The translations under genes were made by a program, and so were the position numbers. The notes under the pieces were generated by a model. It saw only the letters and a program-made list of their open reading frames with translations. It was not told the origin of the DNA and ran no database searches. Of a stretch of DNA of 10,354 nt, positions 1-6,572 are shown piece by piece. The DNA lies in assembly GCA_026786125.1 (NCBI GenBank), contig JAJAYU010000103.1:1-10354 (forward strand). The letters run 5' to 3'. How positions within the stretch are numbered: the first letter of the stretch is position 1; the number at the start of each line of letters is the position of its first letter. The stretch is from Chamaesiphon sp. (GTDB taxonomy: Bacteria; Cyanobacteriota; Cyanobacteriia; Cyanobacteriales; Chamaesiphonaceae).

Positions 1-962
1 ACACACTCAATGAAGCTGGTTTTGTTGAAGATACGATCGCTGCCTTTAGAGGACGGACAATTCACACCTATCATACCGAAGGTGCGGGCGGTGGACATGC
101 ACCAGATATTATCAAAGTTTGTGGTGAAGCAAACGTATTACCTTCTTCGACCAACCCCACTCGTCCCTATACTTTGAATACCTTAGACGAACATTTGGAT
201 ATGCTGATGGTCTGTCATCATTTGAGTCCAAGTATTCCTGAAGATGTTGCTTTTGCAGAGTCTAGAATTCGCCGCGAAACGATCGCTGCTGAGGATATTC
301 TCCATGATTTGGGTGCATTTAGTATGATTTCTTCCGACTCCCAAGCGATGGGGATAATTGTCGAGACAATTATTCGGACTTGGCAAACTGCCCACTAGAT
401 GAAAGTCCAGCGGTGCGGCTTGCCAAACGATCGTCAACCTGCGGATAATCTCCGAGCCAAACGCTATATTGCTAAATATACAATCAATCCCGCAATTACT
501 CATGGGATTAGTAACTATGTGGGATCGATCGAGTCTGGTAAAATTGCCGATTTAGTATTATGGAAGCCTGCCTTTTTTGGAGTTAAACCAGAGACAGTGA
601 TTAAAGGTGGAATGATTGCTTGGGCACAGATGGGTGATGCAAATGCTAGTATTCCGACACCTAAACCCGTTCACATTCGCCCGATGTTAGGGAGTTATGG
701 TGGTGAGAGGACTAATACTGCTTTTACATTTATTTCGCAGGTGGCATTAGATCGAGGTGTACCCCAGCAATTACAGCTACAAAAGCAGGCGTTGGCAGTA
801 TCGGGGACTCGTCAAGTTAGCAAACGCGATATGAAGTTAAATGATGCACTACCTCGGATGGAAGTCAATCCTGAAACGTATGAGGTGAGAGCCGATGGGG
901 AATTACTTACCTGTGAGCCTGCGACTGTTTTACCGATGGCGCAGCGTTATTTCTTATTTTAA
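1..962 (+). pseudogene. ureC: Urease alpha subunit, 5'-truncated by the window and broken by an in-frame TAG
   Basis: UreC is the catalytic subunit of urease, a cytoplasmic Ni enzyme that hydrolyses urea to ammonia and carbamate. The reading frame starting at base 3 gives unmistakable UreC sequence: [12 protein letters not shown] (Ni-ligand His region), MVCHH (active-site Cys-His), [19 protein letters not shown] (active-site Arg) and SSDSQAMG (Ni-ligand Asp), ending with MAQRYFLF, the usual UreC C-terminus. The part before base 1 (beta domain, carbamylated Lys) is outside the window. The frame is broken at 396-398: TAG stands where the family has Lys or Arg (TAH-K/R-MKVQRG), one substitution away from AAG. 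The same frame resumes at once with ATG (399) and runs 187 codons to TAA. Next to the stop, family-invariant GRVGE has become GIIVE and QRG has become QRCG. Loss of function is likely; two separately translated pieces, or a sequencing error for the stop alone, are alternatives. Confidence 0.9.
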
Positions 963-983
963 TATCTACATCATTTGAGCGAG

Positions 984-1017
984 GGAGTCACATTAAGTTT
1001 ACCTAAATAGTGACTCC
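984..1017. terminator. Hairpin downstream of ureC, possible terminator
   Basis: GGAGTCAC (984-991) and GTGACTCC (1010-1017) form a perfect 8-bp stem around an 18-nt AT-rich loop, starting 22 nt after the ureC stop. No clear U-run follows (AAATTTACCC), so this is either a weak or factor-assisted terminator or an mRNA 3'-end stabilising hairpin of the urease operon. Confidence 0.4.
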
Positions 1018-1084
1018 AAATTTACCCCAATAGACATGATTAATCGAGAGATTGATCCCAACTAGACAAAATTCTAGAGACCTA

Positions 1085-1192
1085 TTATGGCAACCGCCAA
1101 GGAGATTAGGACAGCGTTTGAAATCACCGCTCAGAATGCAAAGTCCGCCTTCGCGGACTAATATGTCTTAACCGATGTGGCGGTTGCTATAA
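1085..1192. mobile_element. MITE-like palindromic element with 15-bp imperfect terminal inverted repeats
   Basis: The outer arms TTATGGCAACCGCCA (1085-1099) and TGGCGGTTGCTATAA (1178-1192) are inverted repeats matching at 14 of 15 positions. In the middle, AGTCCGC (1142-1148) and GCGGACT (1153-1159) form a 7-bp stem with a CTTC loop. The element is about 108 bp, has no coding capacity, and lies between ureC and the tRNA terminator. Its right end (1191-1192) touches the A-run that encodes the U-tract of that terminator. This architecture fits a non-autonomous miniature inverted-repeat element or a folded intergenic repeat of the kind dispersed in cyanobacterial genomes. No transposase is nearby and no convincing target-site duplication beyond TA/AT-rich ends can be made out. 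Confidence 0.55.
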
Positions 1193-1220
1193 AACTCGAA
1201 AACCTCGCTGTTAGCGAGGC
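1191..1220 (-). terminator. Rho-independent terminator of tRNA-Phe
   Basis: Read on the minus strand, CCTCGCT-AAC-AGCGAGG gives a perfect 7-bp GC-rich stem with a 3-nt loop (1203-1219), followed by TTTTCGAGTTTT (1202 down to 1191). It starts about 10 nt after the 3' end of the tRNA, so it should end that transcript. Confidence 0.8.
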
Positions 1221-1229
1221 TTGAGGGTA

Positions 1230-1302
<73 letters not shown>

Positions 1303-1334
1303 GCGTCGCTTCATTAAATTTTGGCAACTTGACT

Positions 1335-1363
1335 AATATAACAAAGATTCGTAAATTATGCAA
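1335..1363 (-). promoter_or_regulatory. Sigma-70-type promoter of tRNA-Phe
   Basis: On the minus strand, TTGCAT (-35, complement of 1358-1363), a 17-bp spacer and TATATT (-10, complement of 1335-1340) stand about 33 bp upstream of the tRNA 5' end. Spacing is ideal and the -10 matches consensus at five of six positions. The rest of 1303-1521 shows no gene or clear signal. Confidence 0.65.
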
Positions 1364-1521
1364 TAGCTAAGAGGAAAATTGATTTAAGCATCTGGATCGA
1401 TCGGTAAATCAAAACAAGGAGCCTCTCGGCTAAAGTCTAATCACTCAGGCCTAAATCATCCCCGATTTTCGCATTTATTTGGTAAGATCGATGAAGACAA
1501 TTAGCCACCGTCAGAAGAATA

Positions 1522-2394
1522 TTGTTAAACTTTCTCCAGCAGCTTATTACCCCACCAGATTCCAATTCTGACCACAAATACGATGGTTGGTCATTGGACG
1601 ATCGCGATCCGCAGGTAATTCGCGAAGTATTTATGCCGCTGTGGGAGTGGCTATATCGTTACTATTTCCAGGCGAGTAGTGACGGGTGGGAGCATTTTCC
1701 CAGTCAGGGCAGGATGTTACTTGTCGGCTCTCATAATGGCGGTTTGGCGGCTCCTGACATGTTCCTGCTGATGTATGAATGGTTTGCTCGGTATGGCACC
1801 GAACGCCCCGCCTATGGGCTGGCACACCCCAGTGTGTGGAAATATTTTGGAATAACAGCTAAGCTAGCGGCTCAGTCTGGCGCAATTATTGCTCATCCCA
1901 AGATGGCGATATCCGCACTCCAGCAAGATGCTGCTGTTTTGGTTTACCCTGGTGGTGCTGAAGATGTTTTTCGGCTCCATAGTCGTAGACATAAAATCGA
2001 ATTAGCTGGGAGAAAGGGATTTATCAAAGTTGCCCTCAGAGAACACGCGCCAATCGTGCCTGTGGTTTCAGTGGGTGCCCATGACGGTTTGATTGTCCTC
2101 GCTGATTTCTACCATATTTTAGAACAACTTCACGATCGCGGAATGCCGTGGTTATTCGGTATCGATCCAGTTGTTTTTCCCGTTTATTTAGGCTTACCTT
2201 GGGGGATTTCCTTTGGGCCATTACCTAATTTTCCGTTACCCACCAAGATACATATCCGCGTTTGTAAACCGATCGAATTTAGCCGTTATGGTCGCAGTGC
2301 TGCAAACGATCGAGATTATGTCGATGCTTGCTATACCCTGGTCGAACAGCAGATGCAATTGGAGCTAGATTGCTTGGTTAAAGATCGCGGCTAA
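1522..2394 (+). CDS. Lysophospholipid acyltransferase-family protein (MGAT/PlsC-like glycerolipid acyltransferase)
   Basis: The 290-residue protein belongs to the LPLAT superfamily, membrane-associated enzymes that move an acyl chain from acyl-ACP or acyl-CoA to a (lyso)glycerolipid acceptor. Visible family blocks are GSHNGGLAAPDM (69-80), carrying the catalytic His71 with an Asp eight residues on; VYPGGAEDVFR (141-151), the acceptor-binding block in the PGG form typical of mono/diacylglycerol acyltransferase-like members; KGFIKVAL (165-172); and IVPVVSVG (178-185). The His-to-Asp spacing is longer than the HX4D of PlsC, so an MGAT/DGAT-like or wax-ester-related enzyme is more likely than canonical PlsC; the substrate is unknown. 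The start is TTG at 1522: there is no in-frame ATG or GTG between the upstream TGA (1492) and codon 38, and the ribosome site is weak (AGAAGA). The next ATG (1633) would leave the catalytic blocks intact, so the start is uncertain. Confidence 0.85.
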   Translation: MLNFLQQLITPPDSNSDHKYDGWSLDDRDPQVIREVFMPLWEWLYRYYFQASSDGWEHFPSQGRMLLVGSHNGGLAAPDMFLLMYEWFARYGTERPAYGLAHPSVWKYFGITAKLAAQSGAIIAHPKMAISALQQDAAVLVYPGGAEDVFRLHSRRHKIELAGRKGFIKVALREHAPIVPVVSVGAHDGLIVLADFYHILEQLHDRGMPWLFGIDPVVFPVYLGLPWGISFGPLPNFPLPTKIHIRVCKPIEFSRYGRSAANDRDYVDACYTLVEQQMQLELDCLVKDRG

Positions 2395-2554
2395 CCTCAC
2401 AGTTTCCTCACATTTATTTGCTTTAATAGAAGTGGCGAAAAGCTCAACTTGCACCAAATAATTAATGGTGATGTTGCCAGATCGGGTTGGGGAGAAAATG
2501 TGGCTGATAACATTGATCCATCCCTACCCTAATTAACTGTAGAGGGAAATTAAC

Positions 2555-3688
2555 ATGACTGTCGAAAATGTCCTGCCAGTAACCTCGCGATATGTGCCCC
2601 GCACGGGTAATATCGCCGTTCAAAGTCCGATTGCTTACAAGACAACGCGAGTGATGGCTGGAGCTGTTAATGTGGCTCAAATGGCATTGGCAGAAGCTTA
2701 TATCAACGGATTGGAAATACCCGACTCGATGTTTAGATCGATCATGGATACATCGATGTCGCTGTTGTTTCAACATGCCCCAGGATTACTTGCGCCCTAC
2801 GAATGGGTATTGCAAGAATCCGATCAATTAGCAGAATCTTCCCGCGCATTGATGCAGGTACAGTACGATTTACCGCAAGCAATGCTGAATCAAATGTTGG
2901 GCGATTGGCCGCTAATTTATCCCAAATATAGTATGGGTTTATGGGAAGATGGTGCGACTGATTTAGAACAGTCTCAAATTCAAATGATCGATCGCGTAAT
3001 TGAGCGACTAGAAATAGTTGATGGCGATCGGATTTTAGACTTTGGTTGTGGCTGGGGCTGTGTGCCCAATTACATTATGTCCAAGTTCCCCAATGTCCGC
3101 TTCACGGGATTGAACTTGAGTCATCATCAGTGCGAGTATATTCGCCAAAAAATGCAAGACCCTGACAGCTACCTGAGTTCGGGCCGATTTACCCTCCATG
3201 AAGGGGACTTAAACGAAGCCCAATTTGACGAGAAGTTTGATAAGATTCTGTCGATCGGAGTATTTTGTCACGTTGGTAATCTTACCAATGCCTTCCAAAA
3301 ACTAGCCTCACTCCTCAAGAGTGATGGTAAAGTATTTATCCATATAATTACCGCCCGTATCCCCAATAATATGTCATCGGGCTTCACCCATAAATACATT
3401 TTTCCTCACGGTCGCTACTGGAACTATGATGCAATTCCTAGTCACGATCGGGATCTGAAAACCATTAGTCAATGGTATGTAAATGGCATCAACTATCACA
3501 AAACATTTGCAGCTTGGCTACAACGATTTGATGATAGTCAAGTAACTGTTAAATCACTAGATTATGGCATGGATTATGCCAAATTTCGGCGAATTTGGCG
3601 ATTCTATTTACTCTTGTTGGGTACCGCATTTGCCACTTGTGATGGTGAATATAACGGGAATGGTCAATATCTATTAACCCATGTGTGA
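2555..3688 (+). CDS. SAM-dependent methyltransferase, CFA-synthase / coclaurine N-methyltransferase-like
   Basis: The 377-residue protein has a class I SAM-binding fold: motif I LDFGCGWG (161-168), acidic strand-2 region FTGLNLSHHQ (183-192), GDL (217-219) and FDKILSIGVFCHVG (228-241). Family-specific blocks follow: FIHIITAR (261-268), KYIFPHG (280-286) and NGINYHKTFAAW (310-321), with YSMGLWEDG at 125-133. These align with cyclopropane-fatty-acid synthases and with the related coclaurine-type N-methyltransferases. In E. coli CFA synthase the block is FEHVG, with a bicarbonate-binding Glu, and YSCAYW; here Cys replaces the Glu (residue 238) and SMGLW replaces SCAYW. Simple methyl transfer is therefore more likely than cyclopropanation, and the acceptor is unknown. 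An N-terminal helical region (about 1-110) precedes the core. AGAGGG at 2541-2546, eight nt before ATG, supports the start. The stop lies 6 bp from that of the convergent next gene. Confidence 0.85.
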   Translation: MTVENVLPVTSRYVPRTGNIAVQSPIAYKTTRVMAGAVNVAQMALAEAYINGLEIPDSMFRSIMDTSMSLLFQHAPGLLAPYEWVLQESDQLAESSRALMQVQYDLPQAMLNQMLGDWPLIYPKYSMGLWEDGATDLEQSQIQMIDRVIERLEIVDGDRILDFGCGWGCVPNYIMSKFPNVRFTGLNLSHHQCEYIRQKMQDPDSYLSSGRFTLHEGDLNEAQFDEKFDKILSIGVFCHVGNLTNAFQKLASLLKSDGKVFIHIITARIPNNMSSGFTHKYIFPHGRYWNYDAIPSHDRDLKTISQWYVNGINYHKTFAAWLQRFDDSQVTVKSLDYGMDYAKFRRIWRFYLLLLGTAFATCDGEYNGNGQYLLTHV

Positions 3689-3694
3689 TCACAA

Positions 3695-5173
3695 TCAACC
3701 AGTAACTGTGTGTAAATGCTGACCACAATAGCCGATCGAGATCTGCCGATTTTCGTTATCGACATCAAAATAAATCCGCATCTTGCGACCAATTTTGAGG
3801 TGCAGATCCATCCGTTGAGTTTTCTTGCCAGTATAGGGAAAATCTCGCTCATAACCATACTTGCCCATCGTACTCATCGATTCGCGACTACATGGTACAC
3901 CGCGTTGCCGGAGCAATTCGGGAATACTATTGCCGATCGATCCCTGAAAATAGAGATCGCCAACTTCAGCGAGAATTTCCAGTACTGTATACACTTTCTT
4001 CGGCAGATAGCGATCAACCGTCGCCGCCGTAGTAAACGCATTGTTCCAAATATTTAAAATCATAAAATTCGTCCGTGCAAACATCAGCGCATCACAAACA
4101 GTCAAACATTGAATACTGGTATTTTCAGTAATATTATTATCATCAATCTCTGATTTTTCCAGCTCATCGATGGTCAGTTTAAGCTCAGTATTTTCTCGCT
4201 GCAATTTTTCATAACTGATATATTCAATATCGATCGATTGGCACAGATCTTCGATGTTCTTTTCAGCTTCGTATTTTTCTTGGGTAGTTGCAGCTAATTT
4301 TTGCGTGATTTCAGTTACCTTTGCTTGAGCAGACAAAGCGACAGTTTGAGCCTCATTTTTTTCTTGTGTCGTCGCTACTAATCTCTGGACAGTCTCCGCC
4401 ACCTTCGCTTGGGCGAGGCGAACATCTTCCTCAGCCTTGAGTTTCTCTTGAATTTTGGCTGCTAATCGATGGGAAATATCAGTCGCTTTAGCATGGGCGA
4501 GGCGAATATCTGCTTCGGCTTTGAGCTTCTCTCGATCTGTTTGGGCAACCTTCGCTTGAGCCAGCCGCGCCTCTTCCTCTGCTTTGAGCTTTTCCTGAAT
4601 TGTCTCTGCTAATCGGTGGGCAATTTCATCCACCCTCGCTTGAGCGAGTCGAGCATTCTCTTGGGCTTTGAGTTTTTCTTGAATTGTTTCCGCCAATCTT
4701 TGATCGATTTCTGCCACTTTTGATCGAGCGAGATCGGCATTTGTCTGAGCTTCGATTAGTTCTTGAGTCGCTGTAGCTAGTCGAACGATCGTTTCGGTTA
4801 GTTCTTGACGAGTAGCTGCAACTATTGACTCGATCTGGAGTTTGTCTAATCGCGCTTGATCGATCTGTTCGTGAGCTTGACGAATCTCCCATGCAAACTT
4901 AGTTTGTAACTCGGAGGTTTCAGCCTGCGCCAGCTCTAATTGCCGCGCTCTGGTATCAAAAATTTCTGATAATAGTCCCGCAAGAACACCATAGATGATC
5001 GCGGTACTAGCGATCGCGCCATAGCCCGCCCAGGGATGGATCTTGTACAAACAAATCATACCTGTACTGGCGATCGCAGAAAATGCAACGGCAGCAATTG
5101 CCACCACCAGGGTATTTTTGTCGAAAGGATATTGTTTAGAATGTGCCAGGCTAGAATTAGATAGCTTGCTCAT
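3695..5173 (-). CDS. Two-TM membrane protein with long repeat-built coiled coil and unrecognised C-terminal domain
   Basis: I do not recognise a characterised family. Numbered from ATG 5173 (492 residues), the protein has a short polar N-terminus, two hydrophobic segments (about 21-43 and 49-71) joined by a short KIHPWAGYG-containing loop, then a long Ala/Glu/Lys/Gln-rich coiled coil (about 76-341) with few helix breakers. Residues 139-299 are six tandem repeats modelled on KLKAEEEARLAQAKV. The C-terminal part (about 351-492) is globular, with LPKKVYTVLEIL, YERDFPYTGKK, DLHLKIG and a beta-rich end IYFDVDN...ISIGYCGQHL. A plausible picture is an inner-membrane hairpin anchor, a rod of up to 40 nm in the cytoplasm, and an effector or binding domain at its tip. 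TTG at 5230 would add 19 residues; neither start has a good Shine-Dalgarno. The gene diverges from higB. Confidence 0.75.
   Translation of the reverse strand: MSKLSNSSLAHSKQYPFDKNTLVVAIAAVAFSAIASTGMICLYKIHPWAGYGAIASTAIIYGVLAGLLSEIFDTRARQLELAQAETSELQTKFAWEIRQAHEQIDQARLDKLQIESIVAATRQELTETIVRLATATQELIEAQTNADLARSKVAEIDQRLAETIQEKLKAQENARLAQARVDEIAHRLAETIQEKLKAEEEARLAQAKVAQTDREKLKAEADIRLAHAKATDISHRLAAKIQEKLKAEEDVRLAQAKVAETVQRLVATTQEKNEAQTVALSAQAKVTEITQKLAATTQEKYEAEKNIEDLCQSIDIEYISYEKLQRENTELKLTIDELEKSEIDDNNITENTSIQCLTVCDALMFARTNFMILNIWNNAFTTAATVDRYLPKKVYTVLEILAEVGDLYFQGSIGNSIPELLRQRGVPCSRESMSTMGKYGYERDFPYTGKKTQRMDLHLKIGRKMRIYFDVDNENRQISIGYCGQHLHTVTG
4277..4759 (-). repeat. Tandem 84-bp coding repeats (28-residue, four-heptad units)
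   Basis: Within the coiled-coil gene, residues 139-166, 167-194, 195-215, 216-243, 244-271 and 272-299 (from ATG 5173) are six consecutive related units with a consensus near KLKAEE-x2-RLAQAKVAE followed by HRLAETIQE. Five are 28 residues long; the third is 21, exactly one heptad shorter, so coiled-coil register is kept. DNA copies have diverged clearly, which points to old duplication under selection for the protein pattern. Confidence 0.85.
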
Positions 5174-5283
5174 GGCTTGGATATTACCTATTTGTCTATA
5201 GATACTATTTACCAGCAAGTTGCTCGGCAATCAGGATGATTTTCGATATTTAGCCTATTTTTAGACTGGAGCTACTGGATCTC

Positions 5284-5309
5284 TTGACTTTATATTCTCA
5301 TTGCGAGAA
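5284..5309 (+). promoter_or_regulatory. Candidate higBA promoter -35 and operator inverted repeat
   Basis: Thirty to forty-four bp before the higB ATG, TTCTC-ATTGC-GAGAA (5295-5309) is a perfect 5-bp-arm inverted repeat, the shape expected for a HigA dimer site. It is preceded by TTGACT (5284-5289), a good -35 match; the -10 at 17 bp (GAACAT, 5307-5312) is poor. A minus-strand TATAAA (complement of 5289-5294) could serve the divergent coiled-coil gene, so one operator may affect both directions. Evidence is by pattern and position only. Confidence 0.4.
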
Positions 5310-5338
5310 CATAGGTATATGTCCAAATAGTCTAATTC

Positions 5339-5638
5339 ATGCACATTGTCAGTCGTAAAAGATTGCTGGAGTTTGCAGAAATACATGCTGATGTGGCAGA
5401 TCGACTCGATCTTTGGTATCGAGTGGCAAAATCAGCAGAATGGTCAAATCTAGTTGATGTCAGGCAAACATATCCAGCAACTGATTCTGTTGGTAACTTT
5501 ACAGTCTTCAATATCAAAGGTAATGATTATCGCCTGATTACTAGCATTGTTTATGCCACTCAGCGAATCTACATCAAGTATATATTAACCCACTCTGAAT
5601 ACGATAAGGATAAGTGGAAAGATGATCCATACTATTAA
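5339..5638 (+). CDS. higB: HigB-type toxin (mRNA interferase)
   Basis: At 99 residues this matches the HigB toxin family throughout: N-terminal ISRKRLLEFAE, WYRVAKSAEWSNLVDVRQTYP in the middle, then VFNIKGNDYRLI and a C-terminal YIKYILTHSEYDKDKW. HigB proteins are RelE-fold ribonucleases that cut mRNA, usually at the ribosome, and are neutralised by HigA. As usual for higBA the toxin gene comes first; its end overlaps the antitoxin start by 17 bp, implying one transcript with coupled translation. ATG 5339 is the first possible start after an in-frame TAA at 5333, and no strong Shine-Dalgarno precedes it. The protein is full length, with no sign of decay. Confidence 0.93.
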   Translation: MHIVSRKRLLEFAEIHADVADRLDLWYRVAKSAEWSNLVDVRQTYPATDSVGNFTVFNIKGNDYRLITSIVYATQRIYIKYILTHSEYDKDKWKDDPYY

Positions 5639-6017
5639 CCGCAATACTTATGGCGATCTTTTGGCTCAACATCAGCCTAAAGCGATCAAAACTGATGCTG
5701 AAAATGAAGCAGCGATTCTCTTAGCAGAATCATTAGAGCATCGCCAACGCACACCAGAAGAAGATACTCTGCTAGAACTACTAATTATTTTAATTGAAAA
5801 GTTTGAAGAAACTAGCTATCCATTACCGAATCTCAAATCAGATCTAATGCTGCTGCATTTGATGGAAGCGCGGAATATGAAACAAGAGGAACTAGTAGGG
5901 GTGATTGGATCTAGAGGGGTAGTGTCAGAGATAGTGAATGGAAAGCGATCGATTAGCAAGGCTCAAGCTAAGGTGTTGGGAGAATTATTTCATGTTTCTC
6001 CAAGTCTATTTATTTAA
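5622..6017 (+). CDS. higA: HigA-type antitoxin with XRE helix-turn-helix
   Basis: The 131-residue partner of the upstream HigB. The N-terminal half (1-65) is helical and acidic, containing the DAENEAAILLAESLEHRQRTPEED stretch common in long-form HigA proteins, and probably supplies much of the toxin contact. The C-terminal half (about 75-131) is an XRE-type DNA-binding domain: LMEARNMKQEELVGVIG followed by the recognition-helix region SRGVVSEIVNGKRSISK and LGELFHVSPSLF. It should bind and neutralise HigB and repress the operon, plausibly at the inverted repeat 5295-5309. The ATG lies inside the 3' end of higB, in another frame. Confidence 0.93.
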   Translation: MIHTINRNTYGDLLAQHQPKAIKTDAENEAAILLAESLEHRQRTPEEDTLLELLIILIEKFEETSYPLPNLKSDLMLLHLMEARNMKQEELVGVIGSRGVVSEIVNGKRSISKAQAKVLGELFHVSPSLFI

Positions 6018-6049
6018 TTGCTAAAAAGTGAGAATTATTGTAGATATTT

Positions 6050-6325
6050 CTATACAGATTGTCTGGTACTATTTTCAATATATCGGCGCAGAACTGTATT
6101 AATCATTTCTGTTGACTGCACACCTTGAGACTGAAACCATTTCATCACATCGGGATCTAAATGTACCAAATTCTGAGCCTGTGATGCTGGAATCCGCAGT
6201 GTTGCCCGTTCAAAAAATTCATCCGTTAAGGGTGGAATATCTGAATAATCAATGTTGTCATCAGACATCGCTGCTAATGCTTCCCAATTAGTACCTGAGG
6301 TATTGTTCGAGTCGTTTTTGTTCAT
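6050..6325 (-). CDS. brnA: BrnA-type antitoxin (ribbon-helix-helix)
   Basis: The 91-residue protein is encoded after the toxin gene and overlaps it by 38 bp. Residues about 52-85 (NLVHLDPDVMKWFQSQGV, then EMINTVLRRYIEN) match the BrnA ribbon-helix-helix region, which forms dimers, binds DNA and neutralises BrnT. DYSDIPPLTDEFFERA (26-41) is the usual preceding segment of the family, and residues 1-20 are a polar extension. The start at 6325 has a Shine-Dalgarno-like AAGAG about 10 nt upstream; a start at Met20 (6268) lacks one. It probably autoregulates the brnTA promoter. Its stop is 32 bp from the convergent higA stop. Confidence 0.92.
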   Translation of the reverse strand: MNKNDSNNTSGTNWEALAAMSDDNIDYSDIPPLTDEFFERATLRIPASQAQNLVHLDPDVMKWFQSQGVQSTEMINTVLRRYIENSTRQSV

Positions 6326-6566
6326 GACGATTTGCTCTTCGTGCTGAAATTATTCGGATTATATCCTCTTGTCGTTCTGTCCAGACAACTACCGCTACAC
6401 CAAGTCCGAGAAATCCAATCCCCATCCATCGATCTTCGCCATAATCAAGACGGTTATCTAGCTCAATTAACATGTCTTCTGTAAACATTGCAGAGACATC
6501 AGCAAAGTTGATTTGATGTTTGCGGATATTCTCAAGGTTCTTTACTTCATCCCACTCAAATTGCAT
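6288..6566 (-). CDS. brnT: BrnT-type toxin (ribonuclease)
   Basis: The 92-residue protein matches BrnT from end to end: FEWDEVKNLENIRKHQINF at the start, GEDRWMGIGFLGLGVAVVVWTER in the middle and the hallmark IIRIISARRANRHEQKRLEQYL at the end. BrnT is a RelE-like-fold RNase toxin inhibited by BrnA in a tight heterotetramer. Family catalytic or key residues (the Arg, Ser and Arg of RIISARR, and the N-terminal Trp-Asp) are all present, so the toxin looks active. The toxin-first order with overlapping antitoxin is canonical for brnTA. Confidence 0.94.
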   Translation of the reverse strand: MQFEWDEVKNLENIRKHQINFADVSAMFTEDMLIELDNRLDYGEDRWMGIGFLGLGVAVVVWTERQEDIIRIISARRANRHEQKRLEQYLRY

Positions 6567-6572
6567 TGAAGC

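Noticed and set aside
372..425. Programmed recoding (pyrrolysine or stop readthrough) of the ureC TAG
   Set aside because: No recoding structure is evident, urease is not known to use it, and neighbouring invariant residues are also lost; a decaying gene is simpler.
399..962. 187-codon frame as an independent gene
   Set aside because: It is the in-frame continuation of ureC after the TAG, with no UreC N-terminus of its own; its ATG is the Met normally inside TAHKMKVQRG.
3684..3693. Palindrome TGTGATCACA at the convergent junction, resembling CRP half-sites
   Set aside because: A CRP-type site needs a 6-bp gap between half-sites, and the position over two stop codons is unsuited to promoter control.
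3716..4057. 113-codon plus-strand frame
   Set aside because: Antisense shadow of the C-terminal part of the coiled-coil gene; composition is not protein-like.
4626..4892. 88-codon Ser/Arg-rich minus-strand frame
   Set aside because: Shifted-frame shadow of the repetitive coiled-coil coding region.
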